Shown here piece after piece: positions 1 to 13,300 of a stretch of DNA of 64,000 nt; position 1 is the stretch's first letter; each line of letters opens with the position of its first letter. The notes under the pieces were generated by a model that was not told the DNA's origin, did not search any database, and worked only from the letters and a program-made list of their open reading frames with translations. Source of the stretch: Siderastrea siderea (Eukaryota; Cnidaria; Anthozoa; Scleractinia; Rhizangiidae); NCBI GenBank assembly GCA_964030785.1, contig OZ034966.1, forward strand, positions 4,914,152-4,978,151, given 5' to 3'. A program made the translations under genes and the position numbers.

Positions 1-110
1 ACAAAGAAATAAGCTTTACATATTCTTTTCTCTCGGTTGATAACATATACAGGATAACACCATTTAAATGGGCAAGTCCATGCACGCAGGCGAAGACAAA
101 ATCATGGCAA

Positions 111-805
111 TTAGGGACCGTTCATTTTTTATGAGGTACGGGGGGTTGGTGGGATTTGATGGGTAGTACCTGTAGAATATAATGACCCCCCCCTCTACGT
201 TAGAAATTTTTTACCTGGCCCCCCTTGTAGTCCTAAATATTTGAGATGACGCCCCCCCCAAAAAAAAGTGAAAACAAGAAAAAGTGATAAAGTAAATCTA
301 AAACTTATGAAGCTTAAATTAAACAGTCAATCAGTTAACACTCAAGTCCTGCAGAAGTAAATGCTTATTCTGAAGTACATAAACAGACAATTCATGCCGG
401 TTGAAAGCATTATTTTGGACACTGTTATTAGCTGTTTAAGAATCAGATCAGCAGAGGCCAAAAAAGAGTTGACATTCCCTTGGCTGTATTTTGTAATGAA
501 ACAGTTGGTGGAGTAGAGTTGCCGTTGGGTGTATAATAAAGTAGGTGGGTCCGGGGGCATTCTCCCCCGGGAAAATTTGAATTTTCAGAACCTTAGAAAC
601 GCTATTTTTGGCCTTCTGGCACTGATGTTTGCATTATTAGAGATGCTGTCACTAATAAACTTAAAGGCATTTTTTTTTGGTGACCCCCCCTTTACACACG
701 AAATTTTTTCGGCTGGCCCCCCCTTTGAAGCCAAATTTTTTCACATGGCCCCCCCCTCAAATCCCACCAGCCCCCCCTACCTCATAAAAAATGAACGGTC
801 CCTTA
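111..805. mobile_element. Non-autonomous TIR element, PIF/Harbinger-like MITE
   Basis: The ends are long imperfect inverted repeats beginning GGGACCGTTCATTTTTTATG on the left; the reverse complement ends at 802. Each end is flanked by TTA (111-113 and 803-805), the 3-bp TWA target duplication typical of PIF/Harbinger elements. Both subterminal regions carry runs of C spaced by short AT stretches. No transposase frame is visible inside. It lies in the intron just downstream of the exon that ends at 840. Confidence 0.75.
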
Positions 806-839
806 GTCATAGTCGTAACCTTCAATATTTCTTATTTAC

Positions 840-1608
840 CTGAACGTAAATTATTCAACTTTGTCTTTGTCAACCAGAGTGGCCGTGCTTGAAAGGCCGC
901 AGAGGAACTCGAGCTAAGCACTCCTACAAAACTCCAGTTGTTGTCAGCCCTCTGCAGGATAGCAGCACCAAGTTTAAAGCGACGATACGGTGGAAAATCA
1001 GACTCACTTAAATAATAGTGGCTATAATTTCGTGAATCTCGCGTAAGTTCATGATGTGTCACGCTGAATGACTGGCCGTCACCGCTCGGATCTGTTTCAT
1101 CTGCAGCCACCATATAACAATCTAACCCACTTATGTATCCATATGAGAACTCAGCCTTCAAAAAGCTGCGCTTAAATACGCTACATCTCTTTTTGATCGG
1201 TCCATGTAGGTGGTGAAACACGGAAGAATGTTGATCGAGCGGAATCACAGTCAGCCCGAAATGCGGTTCTTTGAGGATCTTGCCACGGAAAGCAAGCTCG
1301 CGTAGTTCAAACGTTTTAGGCTCGGAATTTGATTTTTTTAAATCAACGCGGTAATTTTGGATATCAAAATCCCCTTGGAAGACTTTGTCAGCTGTTATAA
1401 TCGCGTACGCCTGTTTTGGGATCTCCAGCTTGACCAAACATCCGCAACCCACTGTTTTAAAACATTCATTTCCACTTCGTCTTCCACCGGGATTTTCAGC
1501 CGGACATCGTTTCTGAATACGGCAGACTCCCCTTTGAGCTCTTTTCCTCATTTCTGCTGTCCTCATTTCTTGTTCTTCTTCTTGGTTTCCCTTGAATAAA
1601 ATCTTCAC
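840..1608 (-). CDS. Degenerate trypsin-like domain exon, first part of a gene running off the left edge
   Basis: The open frame reads from about 1608 down to a splice donor after 840 (TCAG then GTAAAT, phase 1). Its product aligns along its whole length with the exon ending at 20991: both share the segments GVCRIQKRCPA, YAIIT..KVFQ.DF, HELTRDS, LGAAIL.RA and LRSG. The order of hydrophobic blocks resembles a PA-clan (trypsin-like) fold, but the expected His after the AIIT block is Lys, and no G-S-G-G precedes LGAAIL, so it is probably an inactive protease-like domain. Family assignment is tentative. The frame opens at a GTG and an in-frame TGA lies just upstream, so the true 5' end is either an internal ATG (about 1566) or an acceptor such as TTTATTCAAG. 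The rest of the gene lies left of this window. Confidence 0.6.
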
Positions 1609-3917
1609 CCTTCACTCCGTATTCTGAATTCTGTGGTGTTGCTAGCAGTCTGTAGAAGTCAAAGGCGGAAGTACCAGACTGTAGTTCCCAGGACCTTTCA
1701 ACGCAGCCATCCTTAGAATGTCACGCTCCTTCGATCCGCCTTTCCGACTACTGATCTTGGACCATCTTGGAGCCTAGAAAAGGCTAGTATTTGAATGACT
1801 CATGGTCATTGTGGCGTTTGTTCGCTATTTTCATTAACGGCAAACAACTAATCGGCAGTGTATATTTTTCCCAAAATCTACGTTAATCAAACTTTCCAAC
1901 AATGTATAGTCCTTCAAAATGGCGCGCGTACAATTTTTCCCGGATATAAACACCCGCCAAGGTCGGATAAGTATGTCACGTTCAAGGAAGTGCAGAAAAC
2001 AGAACTGAAGTAGAGGGATATCGGGGAAAGGCGTTTTCGTTTGTGTTTAAAAAAAAGCTATTAAAACGGCTTTTGATGGTCCTTGAGTTTCGGCTGCGTG
2101 ACAAGGCAAATTTAATTTTTATTCAGACTCACAGACTGATCCTGCCGCGTACAGTCTGTTTGGATAATTCTTGCATTTTTTTCAATGTTCCACCAATATA
2201 AAAATTGAATTTATCAATCTCTGATTTAATACAGGCTTAGCAAATAACTTCATTCACGCATTGCGTTCCTAGTAAAAAAATTAAATCCAATCTCTGATGA
2301 GTTCCGTAACATTAGTCTTCAATTGTGAAAATAAGTATCAGTGGACAATACCATGGCCAGGCGGGTAAGACTACGATTGGACAGTTGCTCGAGCGAGAAC
2401 ACGAGTGCGAGCTCGAAGAAAAAAGAAAAAAAAAAAAAGAAAAGAAAAGCGACGCACCTGTTTGTCCCGATTATAACGACCACGCTCCTAATCGAGACAA
2501 CCTTTAACGAGCGTTTATAGGAAAAAAAATTGCTGGATAGGAGCGTGAGGACAGCTTTGAAAGAAGGTCTATATAACTGCAAATTAACAACACTCAATCA
2601 TTTTAGTGTTCTATGAACAGATTATGTTTATTACTAAAAATTAAAACTTAACGCACCTAATGATGAACAGCTTTCATTTATCTAATGATTATTTACATGT
2701 GCAAATAATTAGTTAAAAATATACAGTGCTTTGCACTATGACTATAACTGCTATAACTGCTATAACTGCTAAGTTCGCTAGGCTTCTTGTCAGTATAAAT
2801 AGTAACCATAAGGTGGTAATATTTGGTCTGACACTCACTCTGTGTTGACATCTTCGTAACACCATGACCAAAATGTAAGAGAAGGCAGTGAATATGTAAC
2901 AGGAGCTATAAATAGCAAACATTTCCCGATGTACATAAAATGCCTTTTCTGACATCCACCGGTGTATTTGCTGTTTGCTGGGTCACTGATTTAGAGAAGG
3001 AGTAAAGAGTCAATATTTAAATCCCTCTGAATCAGGACAACGAACGCACAAGCAGTAATAAAACGTGAGGGCATGGTTGAAGAGATTCTTATCAAACAAA
3101 CAACAAACTAATCCAGTTTTCACTGACCATAACTGTGACTAATTCATTTCAAAACTAACCACACATAGCCTGTTGCACAATGAATGCCAGAAAAGCCAAC
3201 CGGCCAATTTGAAAACAACACTGCCTCAAGTTTTTGGTGGCCTCAGTAGAAATTTATAATTCACTGTGACTCAGGTGAGTGATGCAGTTCTGAAAATTAG
3301 TTCGTGTATTTGGCCGCCACCTTAGATTTCCAAAACGTATGGTACGCGCTTTTTGGCGTGCAAGTGCTGTTTATTATCCAAGACGGCGGCTACACATTTC
3401 GCGCAGAAAATACTTAGCTCTCGCTCGCCCGAAAATGTGCCTGAACTGCAGGCTCACCGTGAATTGATTTCACCTCTAAAATGACTCACTCGTTTGCTAT
3501 CACACCAAATAATTTATCTACCACGTACTACTTAAAATTGTAAAATGCCAACAATTGCTGCTAAAAACGTGAAAAATAAGACAAAAATAAAGTTTTGATC
3601 ACGTTATAACAAAACGACGACAATCATGCTTCTCTTTTGTCTCAAACAAAATGCACGCCGTAAAACTACCACAATATATGACAAGAAATTTTCACATCAA
3701 ATGTTCGCGTTGTCGTGATTTTTTTTTTCAATCAAGAAAAGCTGGTGTGGTAAAAAAAAAGTCCCTTATTTATTTTAATTGTTTATGGAACAAAGTTTCG
3801 ACAAATTCTGCTGATTCATAAACATTTAGTGCCGCGAAACGTCGCTCCTCCATGCATGATGGCGATACTAAGATTTCCTGTAACAATTTACAATTCCGGG
3901 CATCTATAAGCCTTACT
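1609..3917. other. Intergenic region with transposon relics
   Basis: No convincing gene is seen between the start of the left partial gene and the end of gene B. About 1790-1960 is a diverged relic of the TTAA element at 8943-9658 (shared stretch around TTCAAAATGGCGCGC). Around 2420-2450 is a purine-rich poly-A run, and 2742-2770 holds three short repeats of CTATAACTGCT. Short open frames here lack start, splice or codon support. Confidence 0.5.
1790..1965. mobile_element. Diverged fragment of the TTAA inverted-repeat element
   Basis: The block from TCATGGTCATTGTGGCG to the segment after GGCGCGCGTAC follows the right half of the element at 8943-9658 in the same order (catggtcatt, tttttcccaaaatctac, aaatggcgcgc, tttttcccgga), with many substitutions. 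The left half and clear ends are absent. Confidence 0.55.
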
Positions 3918-4393
3918 TCAGGCTTTTTCATTTACCCAGTCTTTAAGAACTGTTATTACATCATTTCTTTCGAAGCCCTCCTCACCAAGGGCATCTATAA
4001 GCCTTTGAACGGTAGCTTTACCAGTCGCAGACCACCGTCTAAAGATCTGATCCGTCGGATTTTCCTGCTGCCCTAGATATTCTACCTCATCTCTTGTAAG
4101 TCCAACTTTTTCTCCGAGCATTCTGAAGTCATCAAAGAGTAATCTACGTATATTCAACTTAATACAAATTTTAGAGTAGATTTTTAGAGGAATTTCTGTA
4201 ATGCCCATGGAGAGTCGAGATCCTGTCCGGCTCTTATTGGGCGAAATCTCCTGGACTTGGTGATTGTGCAAAACTCCGTCAACGTTATCACTTCCATTCT
4301 GGCAACTTTGCTCTTTGATGTTCTGCCTTTCCTCACGGTATACTCCCTCAAATGAAACAAACTGTTCACCAACGGAAGCCTCCTTTTTGGTAC
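3918..4393 (-). CDS. Gene B terminal exon: C-terminal Death domain
   Basis: The exon opens after an acceptor (TTTATTAATAAG) in phase 1 and ends with a stop at 3918-3920, about 157 codons. The first 65 residues are a polar linker. The rest is a Death domain: IPLKIYSKICIKLNI, then DDFRMLGEKVGLTRDEVEYL (helices 2-3 with the usual LxxxxGL), an IFRRWS helix, GKATVQRLIDAL and ERNDVITVLKDW. It is clearly paralogous to the terminal exon of gene C (24597-25069): both share KSR..(T)RLS, the DDFRML.EKVGL block and a closing W. Death domains form oligomeric signalling complexes in the cytoplasm; the partner here is unknown. The acceptor ends AAG rather than the more usual CAG or TAG, so the exact exon start is slightly uncertain, but the open reading frame is clear. 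Confidence 0.85.
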
Positions 4394-7300
4394 CTTATTA
4401 ATAAAGGAATTCACATTTCAATTTTATCACATCAGGAGCTGAACAATATGTAAAATATTAGGGTCAGTAAGGTATCCATTTCAATTCGAAGTATCACCTT
4501 TGATTTATTGGTAGTGCTCTCTCTGAGACCTTTTTTTAACGAAATTGCTTTTTAGCCTGAAAACATATTTAGTTTTCAAGGCTGTAACGGGGTTGAAACC
4601 CCCTGACCTCTACGATCCTGGTGCCTTGCTCTACCAACTGAGCTATGAGACCTTCAGATGTTTCACTACGTCATCCATTCCACATGAGGGATATTAGAAG
4701 CCATAACTGACAAATGACATGCTCCCAACATCTCACGACTTCATAGCTCATTTGGTAGAGCAACGCACGGTGACGCCGAGTTCATGGGTTGGGATCCCAT
4801 TTTAGCTTTTTTCAGGCTAGAAAAACAATTGCTAAAATTGCTACAGACTGCGAAGATCTCTCCAATTCATTTCATGTTGATACCGCAGTTCATATGTACG
4901 TGCGTCACCTATTTCACAGGTGGGATATGAGAACCCACAATTAACCTGCTCCCATCCCCTCAAGACTGATAGAAAACCACCTTCTACGGTTTCGAGGTCT
5001 CGCACGTGATTGGTCAAAATAAAATGAGCGTTCCAGAAATATTTCCACCAGTCACGATTTTTACAGTTTGACAGTAAGATGGAGGTAAATTACTTTAGTT
5101 CGTTTTGTCGAGTAGTTCTATATCTTCAGTACAAGATTTTCTACACAGTTACGACAAAGAGTCGTGTGGAAACAGATACATTTTCGGCCAACATGTTACT
5201 GATTACGGTACCAACCAACACATGTACAGCTGCAAAATTGAAAACACGTAACACGTGTAAGCCAAGCCATTTCCAAAATACACTGTTTCTTTTTCAAAAA
5301 GAACGCCAAGCACAGTCTTCAACATGAATACTTCACTCATACAATTTTCTTGTTTAACGGTTGTGTATAAGGCCGCTATTTGAAGAAGAGACCTAAGGCA
5401 GGTGCTAAACACAATCGCCCATAGTCGTCAGGGCTGGCCGTTTACCCTATCATCAATTCTCACTTTAGGGGGTGTTAACCCACAATTTACAACTAACGTA
5501 TATCAAAAGACAAGATTCATACCTGATGGAAGTCGTTTATCTGACGGAGTCTGTTTCAGTAAGGGGAAGTTTTCGCAATGCAGTATTTCTGGATGTTCTT
5601 CTTTCCTTGTAAGAACAGACGAGGAAAGACCGTTGCTTCTTCTAACGCCCTCTTTCGTCTGGGAAAATAAATCCTTTGGGTTAGATGGAGAGTTCTCACC
5701 TTCCGGAGCTTTTGCTTGTACTAAAGAACTGTAAGAGGTCTCAGTTGGAGAGGCACCTCCGTTTCTAGGCTCTGAAAAAAACACATAAAACATCACAAAC
5801 AATTCTGATTTGAGTCATGAAGGCTTAACCATGAAATGAAACAGATAAAGAGTTCCTCACGGTCACCAGTAAAGGGAAAAGTGTGAATATATTGTTATTA
5901 CTAAACATAAAAGGGAGTGGCTGTATGCTTTAGTATCTCAAGTAGATATAGTAGGGTTACTTGCAAAATATTGTTTTTTGTGGACTTTGAACTCTCTTCT
6001 TATCTGATAACTATCTTTAAGTTGATTTAAATTTTTAAACAACTACAAAGATGGCAGAAAGTCCGTACCCATTCTTAAACAAGATGAGATGTTTGTTGTG
6101 AAAAAAAGACATGCAAGTTATGTTTTTCACCCTTTAAAACAGGTAGGTTGCCATTTGTCTCGAATATTTTGCCGTTATTGCTTTTAAGGGCTGTTTGTAC
6201 AAGCTTGTTTATCTGGGAAGCCCTCTGTGCTGACAACACGCAAAACAGTTAACAAGTGAGCACAATGTAAACTGACATAGTTGTCTTACCGTCATTTACG
6301 AAAGGCACCATCTTGTTAACAGAAACCAACGGAACAAAATGGTTTGGCCTAAATTGTGTACCATCACCTCCACTGGCTCGAGTACGTGTCCACATGATTG
6401 TAACAGTTTCCTTCTCTGGATCAAAGCGTCGAGGACAGATAGGAGCATTAAAATACTTTCTTATTTCACTTCCACCACGTTCTGGATAAACACTTTGTAC
6501 CCGACGATTAAGAACGGCTCCGAGTGCCTGAAGATGCCAGTAAGATGCCCAAGACAAAGTACGAGCACTCTCTAGGACCTCATCTTCAAATACTTCCCTG
6601 ATAACATCAGGATTCATTTCGGAGGTTATATTTTTACTTCTTGGGTGAATTTCCTGTTCTTGGGCTTTGATCCTTCCCGGAATGTCTTCGTCTTCCAGAT
6701 AAAACTCGTCGTTAGCAGCAAGTTCAACGACTATTCTAACACGCATTTCTTCATGTTTGTTTTCGTGTCCGAAGGCTAATATTGATGCTGCCCGGAAAAA
6801 ACAATTCCCATCACCGGTGGTTTTAAGAGCACGATAGACAGTGGATTTGCTTGTTGGTATTAGCTCCTGAGATTCCCAGTCTGCTTCATTCCAGTAAAAA
6901 TCTTCAGCAAGTTCAAGCGAGGGAAGATTGTTTTCAATCAAATTAGTGGACACAACTTGTAGGTTTTTAAAACCTTTTTCTGCTGCTTGCTGGAGATGTT
7001 CCAATATGGCCCTAAAGTCTGCTGAGGGAAAGTAAAGTTTGTGTCTTGAGTACACGAAGCAAGACTCAGAAGCTTCGTTGAGTGCAAGTAAATTAGTTCG
7101 ATATTAAAAGAGGGCAATTGAAATGGACTGTGAGTAGTCTCTAATTTTAGCGATTCCGGCGAAATACATGCGCGCGCGAAAATCGAACTTTGATCGTTAT
7201 TCATATGATCCCCCTCTCAAGTGTGTTCGCTGTGAATTAATTTGAAAATAAGTACGGCCATGCAACTGAAAGTCGCAGGTTTTTGGTGAATTATTTAATG

Positions 7301-10300
7301 CATAGCGAAACAGCTGTTTGATCTTTGAGCCTTCCGTAGCCTCCTGAGCTGACGGTCCTTGGACCCATCACAATCAGGGTTGTCATGTTCACTTCAGAAT
7401 AAAACAAATACCCTGAATTTGTTTTATTCAGGGAATTGGGGGTGAGGCATCGCCATAAAATTGTACCCTTCTGTGTTTTTTGAGGAGCCCTGAAGGCTCT
7501 TGAAAAACACAAACACTTAGTTTAAATATTATACCTGCGCCTGGGTGTGCTTCTGCGGATGCTCCAGCCGTTTGAGGTTCTACGCCAGCTCTGCCCAAGC
7601 CAGGCGGCTGTGTTGTGGATGATGTGGCACTTCGAGGTCCTCCACCAGCTGTGGCCACGCCAGGCTGCTGTGTTGTGAATTGTGCAGCTCTTTGAGGTTT
7701 TCCAGCAGCTCTGTCCACGCCAGGCGGCTGTGTTGAGGGTGGTGCTCCGCTTCGAGGTCCTCCACCAGCCGTGGCCACGCCAGGCGGCTGTGTTGTAGGT
7801 GGAGCTGAAATTCGAGGTCACGATTTTCCAGTAAATAATCTGCAACTAACTGGCTGTTATGTCTACTGTCCAAATTTATTACATTCGTTTCTGTGTGTAT
7901 ATCATAATACTCTTTCTTAACAGTTACAAAACTGTAGGGTTATTTTTATAGCTACACTTTCCTTAAATTTGAGTTTAATGTTTTTTGGTGCAACTGGCTT
8001 GTCTTCACCTAAAAAGAGAGTTGCGGTTTTAGAGAGCCATCTGAGAAAACTTTGTCTAAATTCTCCACTGAATTCAAAAGCCTTGTACACACCAAATAAA
8101 ATGTATACCTGATGCAAGAGAGTTACCCAGTTACAGTGGAAGCCTCGTATCAAAGGCGAACCGCTAATATGGCCACCTCAAAGACCACTTTATTTTGGTT
8201 TTCATGTAAGACCTTTAATCTGGCCAATCCCGTACATACTGTACGTCCAACGGCCATGTCAGTCCAAGGCACGGTAACCATTTTCATTGTAAATAGCCCA
8301 GTTTCGAGTTAACCAAGACCGCTGAATAAAACTGTATTACTGAAGACCAGGCCCCAGTTGTTCAAAAGGTGGATAGTGCTATCCACCGGATAAATCCCTA
8401 TGCAGTGGATAACCCAATTGGTGTCCCTAATACGTATCCACTGGATAGCGATTTATCCAGTGGATAGTGCTATTCACCTTTTAACAACTGGGGCCAGACT
8501 TTTACAGGGTTAGTCTCAATCTTAAGCAAAAGATGTGAAAATACTAGCAAGAAAGTACTGTACTCTGAAATAAAACAGTGCACAAAGTGTGAATAGTTCA
8601 TCATCTCATTGGTATTTGTGCATATTTTACTTCAGATTGGGACTATAAACCCGGTACACACGCATCTTTTTCTTGCTGAACTCGAAACTGGACCATTACC
8701 CTGAAATGAAAACAAGAAAGAAACACAATCTTAAATCCTCCTACTTCACGTACACTACAGTACACATGAAGCAACTTTTTGGTTTGCTTTTTCATACTCC
8801 TGAGGGGCACACACTTCCGCACCTTTCGTTTTCAGCCACTACTCATTCTATTGTTTTCCGTCAGACAAGTTAGATCAACCTCATTACAGCCAGATTCTTG
8901 AAGCCTTTTGGTAGCGGAATCAACAGAGTTCCACTCTATCACTTAAGGTTACTCCGGACCTTCGCGGGTGTCCTCGGGGAAAAAATTCGTATGCGCGCCG
9001 TTTTAAAGGAAAACACGGCATATCGTTGGAAAGCTTAAGAAATGTAGATTTCGAAAAAAAATTATAAATTGCCGGTTTCCTCAATTCCGCAAAAGAAAAT
9101 CGCAAACAACCATGAAACTGACCATGGGTCATTCAACTGAATTAATAGGGTATCAAATTCAAGCGCACTGGCAAAATAACTGCAAAGTGTTAATCACAAA
9201 GGATTAGTCATCAAAAGTGTGTCAGCATTTTTCGATATTCTGACTAGTTATTCTTTTAATTAATTTGTCAAGTTCGAGCAGCAAAGAAAGCGCGATGGGC
9301 ATTGCATTGAAGATCGCCACGGGTGAAATATTATAAATTTCAAAAATCCCCGAAACGCTTTTGTTTTACAACATCTAAGGAATGTTCAGGCCAAATTTCA
9401 CAGAAATCTGCCGAATTTTGGTACCCTATTAATTCATTTTTTTAATTGAATGACGCATGGTCATTTTGGCGGTCATTTTTGCAATTTTCTTTTGTGGAAT
9501 TAAAAAAACTGGCAATTCATATTTTTTTCCCGAAATCTACATTTATTAAGCTTACCAACGATATATAGTTTGCCGTGCTTTCCTTCAAAATGGCGCGCAT
9601 ATGAATTTTTTCCCGAAGGACACGGGAGGACACTCGCGAAGGTCCGGAGTAACCTTAACTGTGGTCGATTGGAGTGTTTTAAATACAGTGTCATACCTTT
9701 TGCACTAAGGTATCCGTCAAGAATCAGCAAGGCGTCTGCACGCTTAATTTTCTCTATCTCTGTGTTTAACTGATCAACTGTCATCCTAGGACGTTTTAAT
9801 TTCAGCCACTCAAGCATCATTTTGGTTGGGCGTTTCCTTGGCAAGCTTCCCTCGAATTCATCATACACTTTGTTTGACACACCAAGTTTGAATGCAAGAT
9901 TCCGCCAATCTTTAACTCCCGGAGACTTTTTGTTAAGAAGAGTGCTGATGTTGTTTAGAAGATCAGAGTCTGGCCGGAAGACATCAGTGAGGAGGGAGTC
10001 ATCTGTAAGTTACAAAAAGTAACACTTGAAGTCGTACATTAACCTGAAACATTTCTCAAAACTCATATACTGTATGCTACACAATATTGACTGACTATGG
10101 CAGTGACATGACAAGTTTTTTTGCGTGCACATTTCGCATACACGAAGCAATTATTGCAATGGAAAGAGATTATATGACCACCTGTGGGCCTGTTATGCTG
10201 TACAAGGTGGTTGTAACCACCAGCTTGCCTGAACGAACTCCTAAAGTGTGATCAGATCAATTGAAAGCTACTGAGCAGTACGTTTCTGTGGTGCAGTGTC

Positions 10301-13300
10301 TACGAGGTGGTGGCGGAGGAGTAACTGTGGTGCTGTTTATTCTGTTGTACAAGGAGGTTCTAACTTTTGAGTCGTGGATGAAATCCTAAAGTGTGACCAT
10401 TCAAATGAAAGCTACTGAGCAGTACTTTCCTGTGGTGCTGTTTATTATGTTGTACAAGGTGGTTCTAACTTTTGAGTCTGTGGATGAAATCCTTATGTGT
10501 GACCATTCAAATGAAAGCTACTAAGTGGTACTTTCCTGTGCTGCTGTTTATTACGCTGTACAAGGTGGTTCTAACTTTAAGGTCTGTGGATGAAATCCTA
10601 AAGTGTGACCATTCAAATAAAAGCTACTGAGTGGTACTTTCGTGTGGTGCTGTTTATTGTCCTGTACAAGATGGTTCTAACTTTTGAGTCCGTGGATAAA
10701 ATCCTAAAGTGTCACCATTCAAATGAAAGCTACTGTGCAGTATTTTCCTGTGGTGCTGTTTATTATGTTGTACAAGGTGGTTCTAACTTTTGAGTCGGCT
10801 TATGAAATCCTAAAGTGTGACCATTCAAATGAAAGCTACTGAACAGTAACTTTCCTGTGGTGCTGTTTATTATGCTGTACAAGCTAAGTGGTTCTAACTT
10901 TTGAGTCTGCATATGAAATCCTAAAGTGTGACCATTCAAATAAAAGCTACTGAGCAGTATTTTTGTCTGGTGCTGTTTATTATGCTGTACAAGGAAGTTC
11001 TAACTTTTGAGTCTTTGTATGAAATCTTAAAGTGTGACCATTCAAATGAAAGCTACTGAGCTGTACTTTCCTGTGGTCCTGTCTATTGTACAAGGTGGTT
11101 CTAAATCTTGAGTCTGTGGATGAAATCCTAAAGTGTGACCATTCAAATGAAAGCTAGCAACCAGTACTTCCTTGTGGTACTCCTAGGTTTTGAATCTTTG
11201 GATTTAAAAACTTACTGAGTAAAGTATTGTAACGAGTGCTGTGTCAGACGACCACAACAACCAAAATCCAGTTCTCAAATGTCTTTTAATTGCTACACAC
11301 TGCAAGTTGCTCTACAGTGTGAAATCAACACACAAAACCGGCCCGCTGTTACAATGCATAAGACCCTTCTATATCTAGTATTGCATGTACTATTTCATTA
11401 ACTATTTGTGATAACAGCTGTCTGCATAACTTAAACGTACTTTACAGCTTGTGCACAACTGTTCTAAAATACCTGTTCTGTTACAGTACTTTCATCAGAT
11501 CTAAAGTTTACCAATGTTACCTGGGCACTGTCACATTTCAATCAAACAAACATATTACAGCGATTACTGCAGTACAAGACTGAGGTATGTTAAATAAATT
11601 ATAATTTTAGAAATAAGTGATTAGCTTAAGATACAGCACAAAACTTTTAAATTTGAAAGAAAACATGTTTCGGCATCCCTGATGCCATCCTCAGTTGAAT
11701 GAAAAAGCTACAACAAACCTATAATTATATATGTAACAGTAATTAGAAATTGATAATGAAAATACAAGCAAGAATAACAACAACGAAAAAAGCGTGATTA
11801 TGTGAAAACTGAACATACAGTTTATAAATTATTGTGTTTGACCTGTTGATTTAACATAGGCTTTTTCCAGGTCAAACAGGTCAACAGGTCAAACACATTA
11901 GTTTAAAACTTAGTATATTTAGTTTTCACATAATTACACTTTTTTCGTTGTTGTTATTCTTGCTTATATTTTCATCAAGAATTCTAATTGTAACTATTAC
12001 ATCTATATAGCTTTGTTGTAGCATTTGCATTCAACTGAGGATGGCATCAGGGATGCCGAAACATGTTTTCTTTCAAATTTAAAAGTGTTGTGCTGTATCT
12101 TAAACTAATCACTTGTGAAATATACATTGTACCAGTATACATTTGACCTCAATGGTAAGAGCAGAAAAATGTACCATTCTTACTCCTACCTTGCACCTCT
12201 GCATGGGTCAACAGATTTAGAACATCTTTCCTTGGCATTTCACTCAATTTTTGTTTGAGACTCCTGACAGTCAGGTGACTGAACCCTTCTGTTTTACTTA
12301 AATACCGAAACAGGAGGGCAGTTGGGTTTTCAGATGGGTAATGCAACTGAGCTTCAAATTCCTTAAATCGCTGACCGTTCGAAATCAGTTTTTTTGCAAG
12401 ACTTCTCCAATTCCACATCTGACTTTTAGCTGAGTCCAGCTCTACTGCAAGTCTGTCAAGTAAGGATGGATCACTGTCAAACACCTCATCAACCAAAGCC
12501 ATCTCACTGAGACCTACAAAAGCAATCATTGTAGCTTCTGAGCAAACAGAAATAGCAATAATTTGTTACTAACAGTGGAGTTACATAATTTGACCAGGGG
12601 TACATGGATTTTAAAGTGACACAATTATATGAAATGGCTGCCAATGGCCAGAGTATACTGCTGGCACTCAATGGTCCCTGGATGGGATGCTACAGTCACA
12701 GGGTTAACTGCACCAGGTTGTCACTGGTACCCATTTGTGTACCCGGGTGGAGAGAGACAATATGAAGTAAAGTTTCTTGTCTTTTCTTACCAGTAAAAAC
12801 AAAAACAACACAAAGCAGAAACCAGGCTTAAACCACCGATCCTCTGACTTTCCAACTGAAAGTTCAACACTACACCGATCGAGGCACCACCCAGTTGCGA
12901 ATAAAGCCATAGTTTAATACCCCTAAATACCCAGAGGCAAAGAAACTAACCACCCTACCCCCCACATCCATAACATGCCCTTTTTCAGTGCTGAAAAAAG
13001 GAAAATAAATTGTAAATATATTTATTGAATGTCTAATAAGAAGAAATACTGAGATAACCTTTAAGGGTGTAATGGGCATTTGAACATTTTCATAGAAAAT
13101 GTGCACTAGAATTAGATTAATTAATAATAATTATTATTACTATTATCATTTATTAATTAACTATTATTAAGCTGGAAGACAAAAGCTCTTGCATTATATA
13201 TGTTGTCATCAGGGTTTGTACAAGATTTTGGATACAAAATTCAATGCTCTTTACATTTTTCCAAGCCATTTTAAATTTTTTTCAGATTCAAACTGCCAAG

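Noticed and set aside
8920..9132. Minus-strand open frame of 70 codons between gene B exons
   Set aside because: It lies inside the left arm of the TTAA inverted-repeat element and has no splice sites.
10237..11205. CRISPR-like array
   Set aside because: Whole units repeat with no unique spacers, and the context is eukaryotic; it is an intronic satellite.
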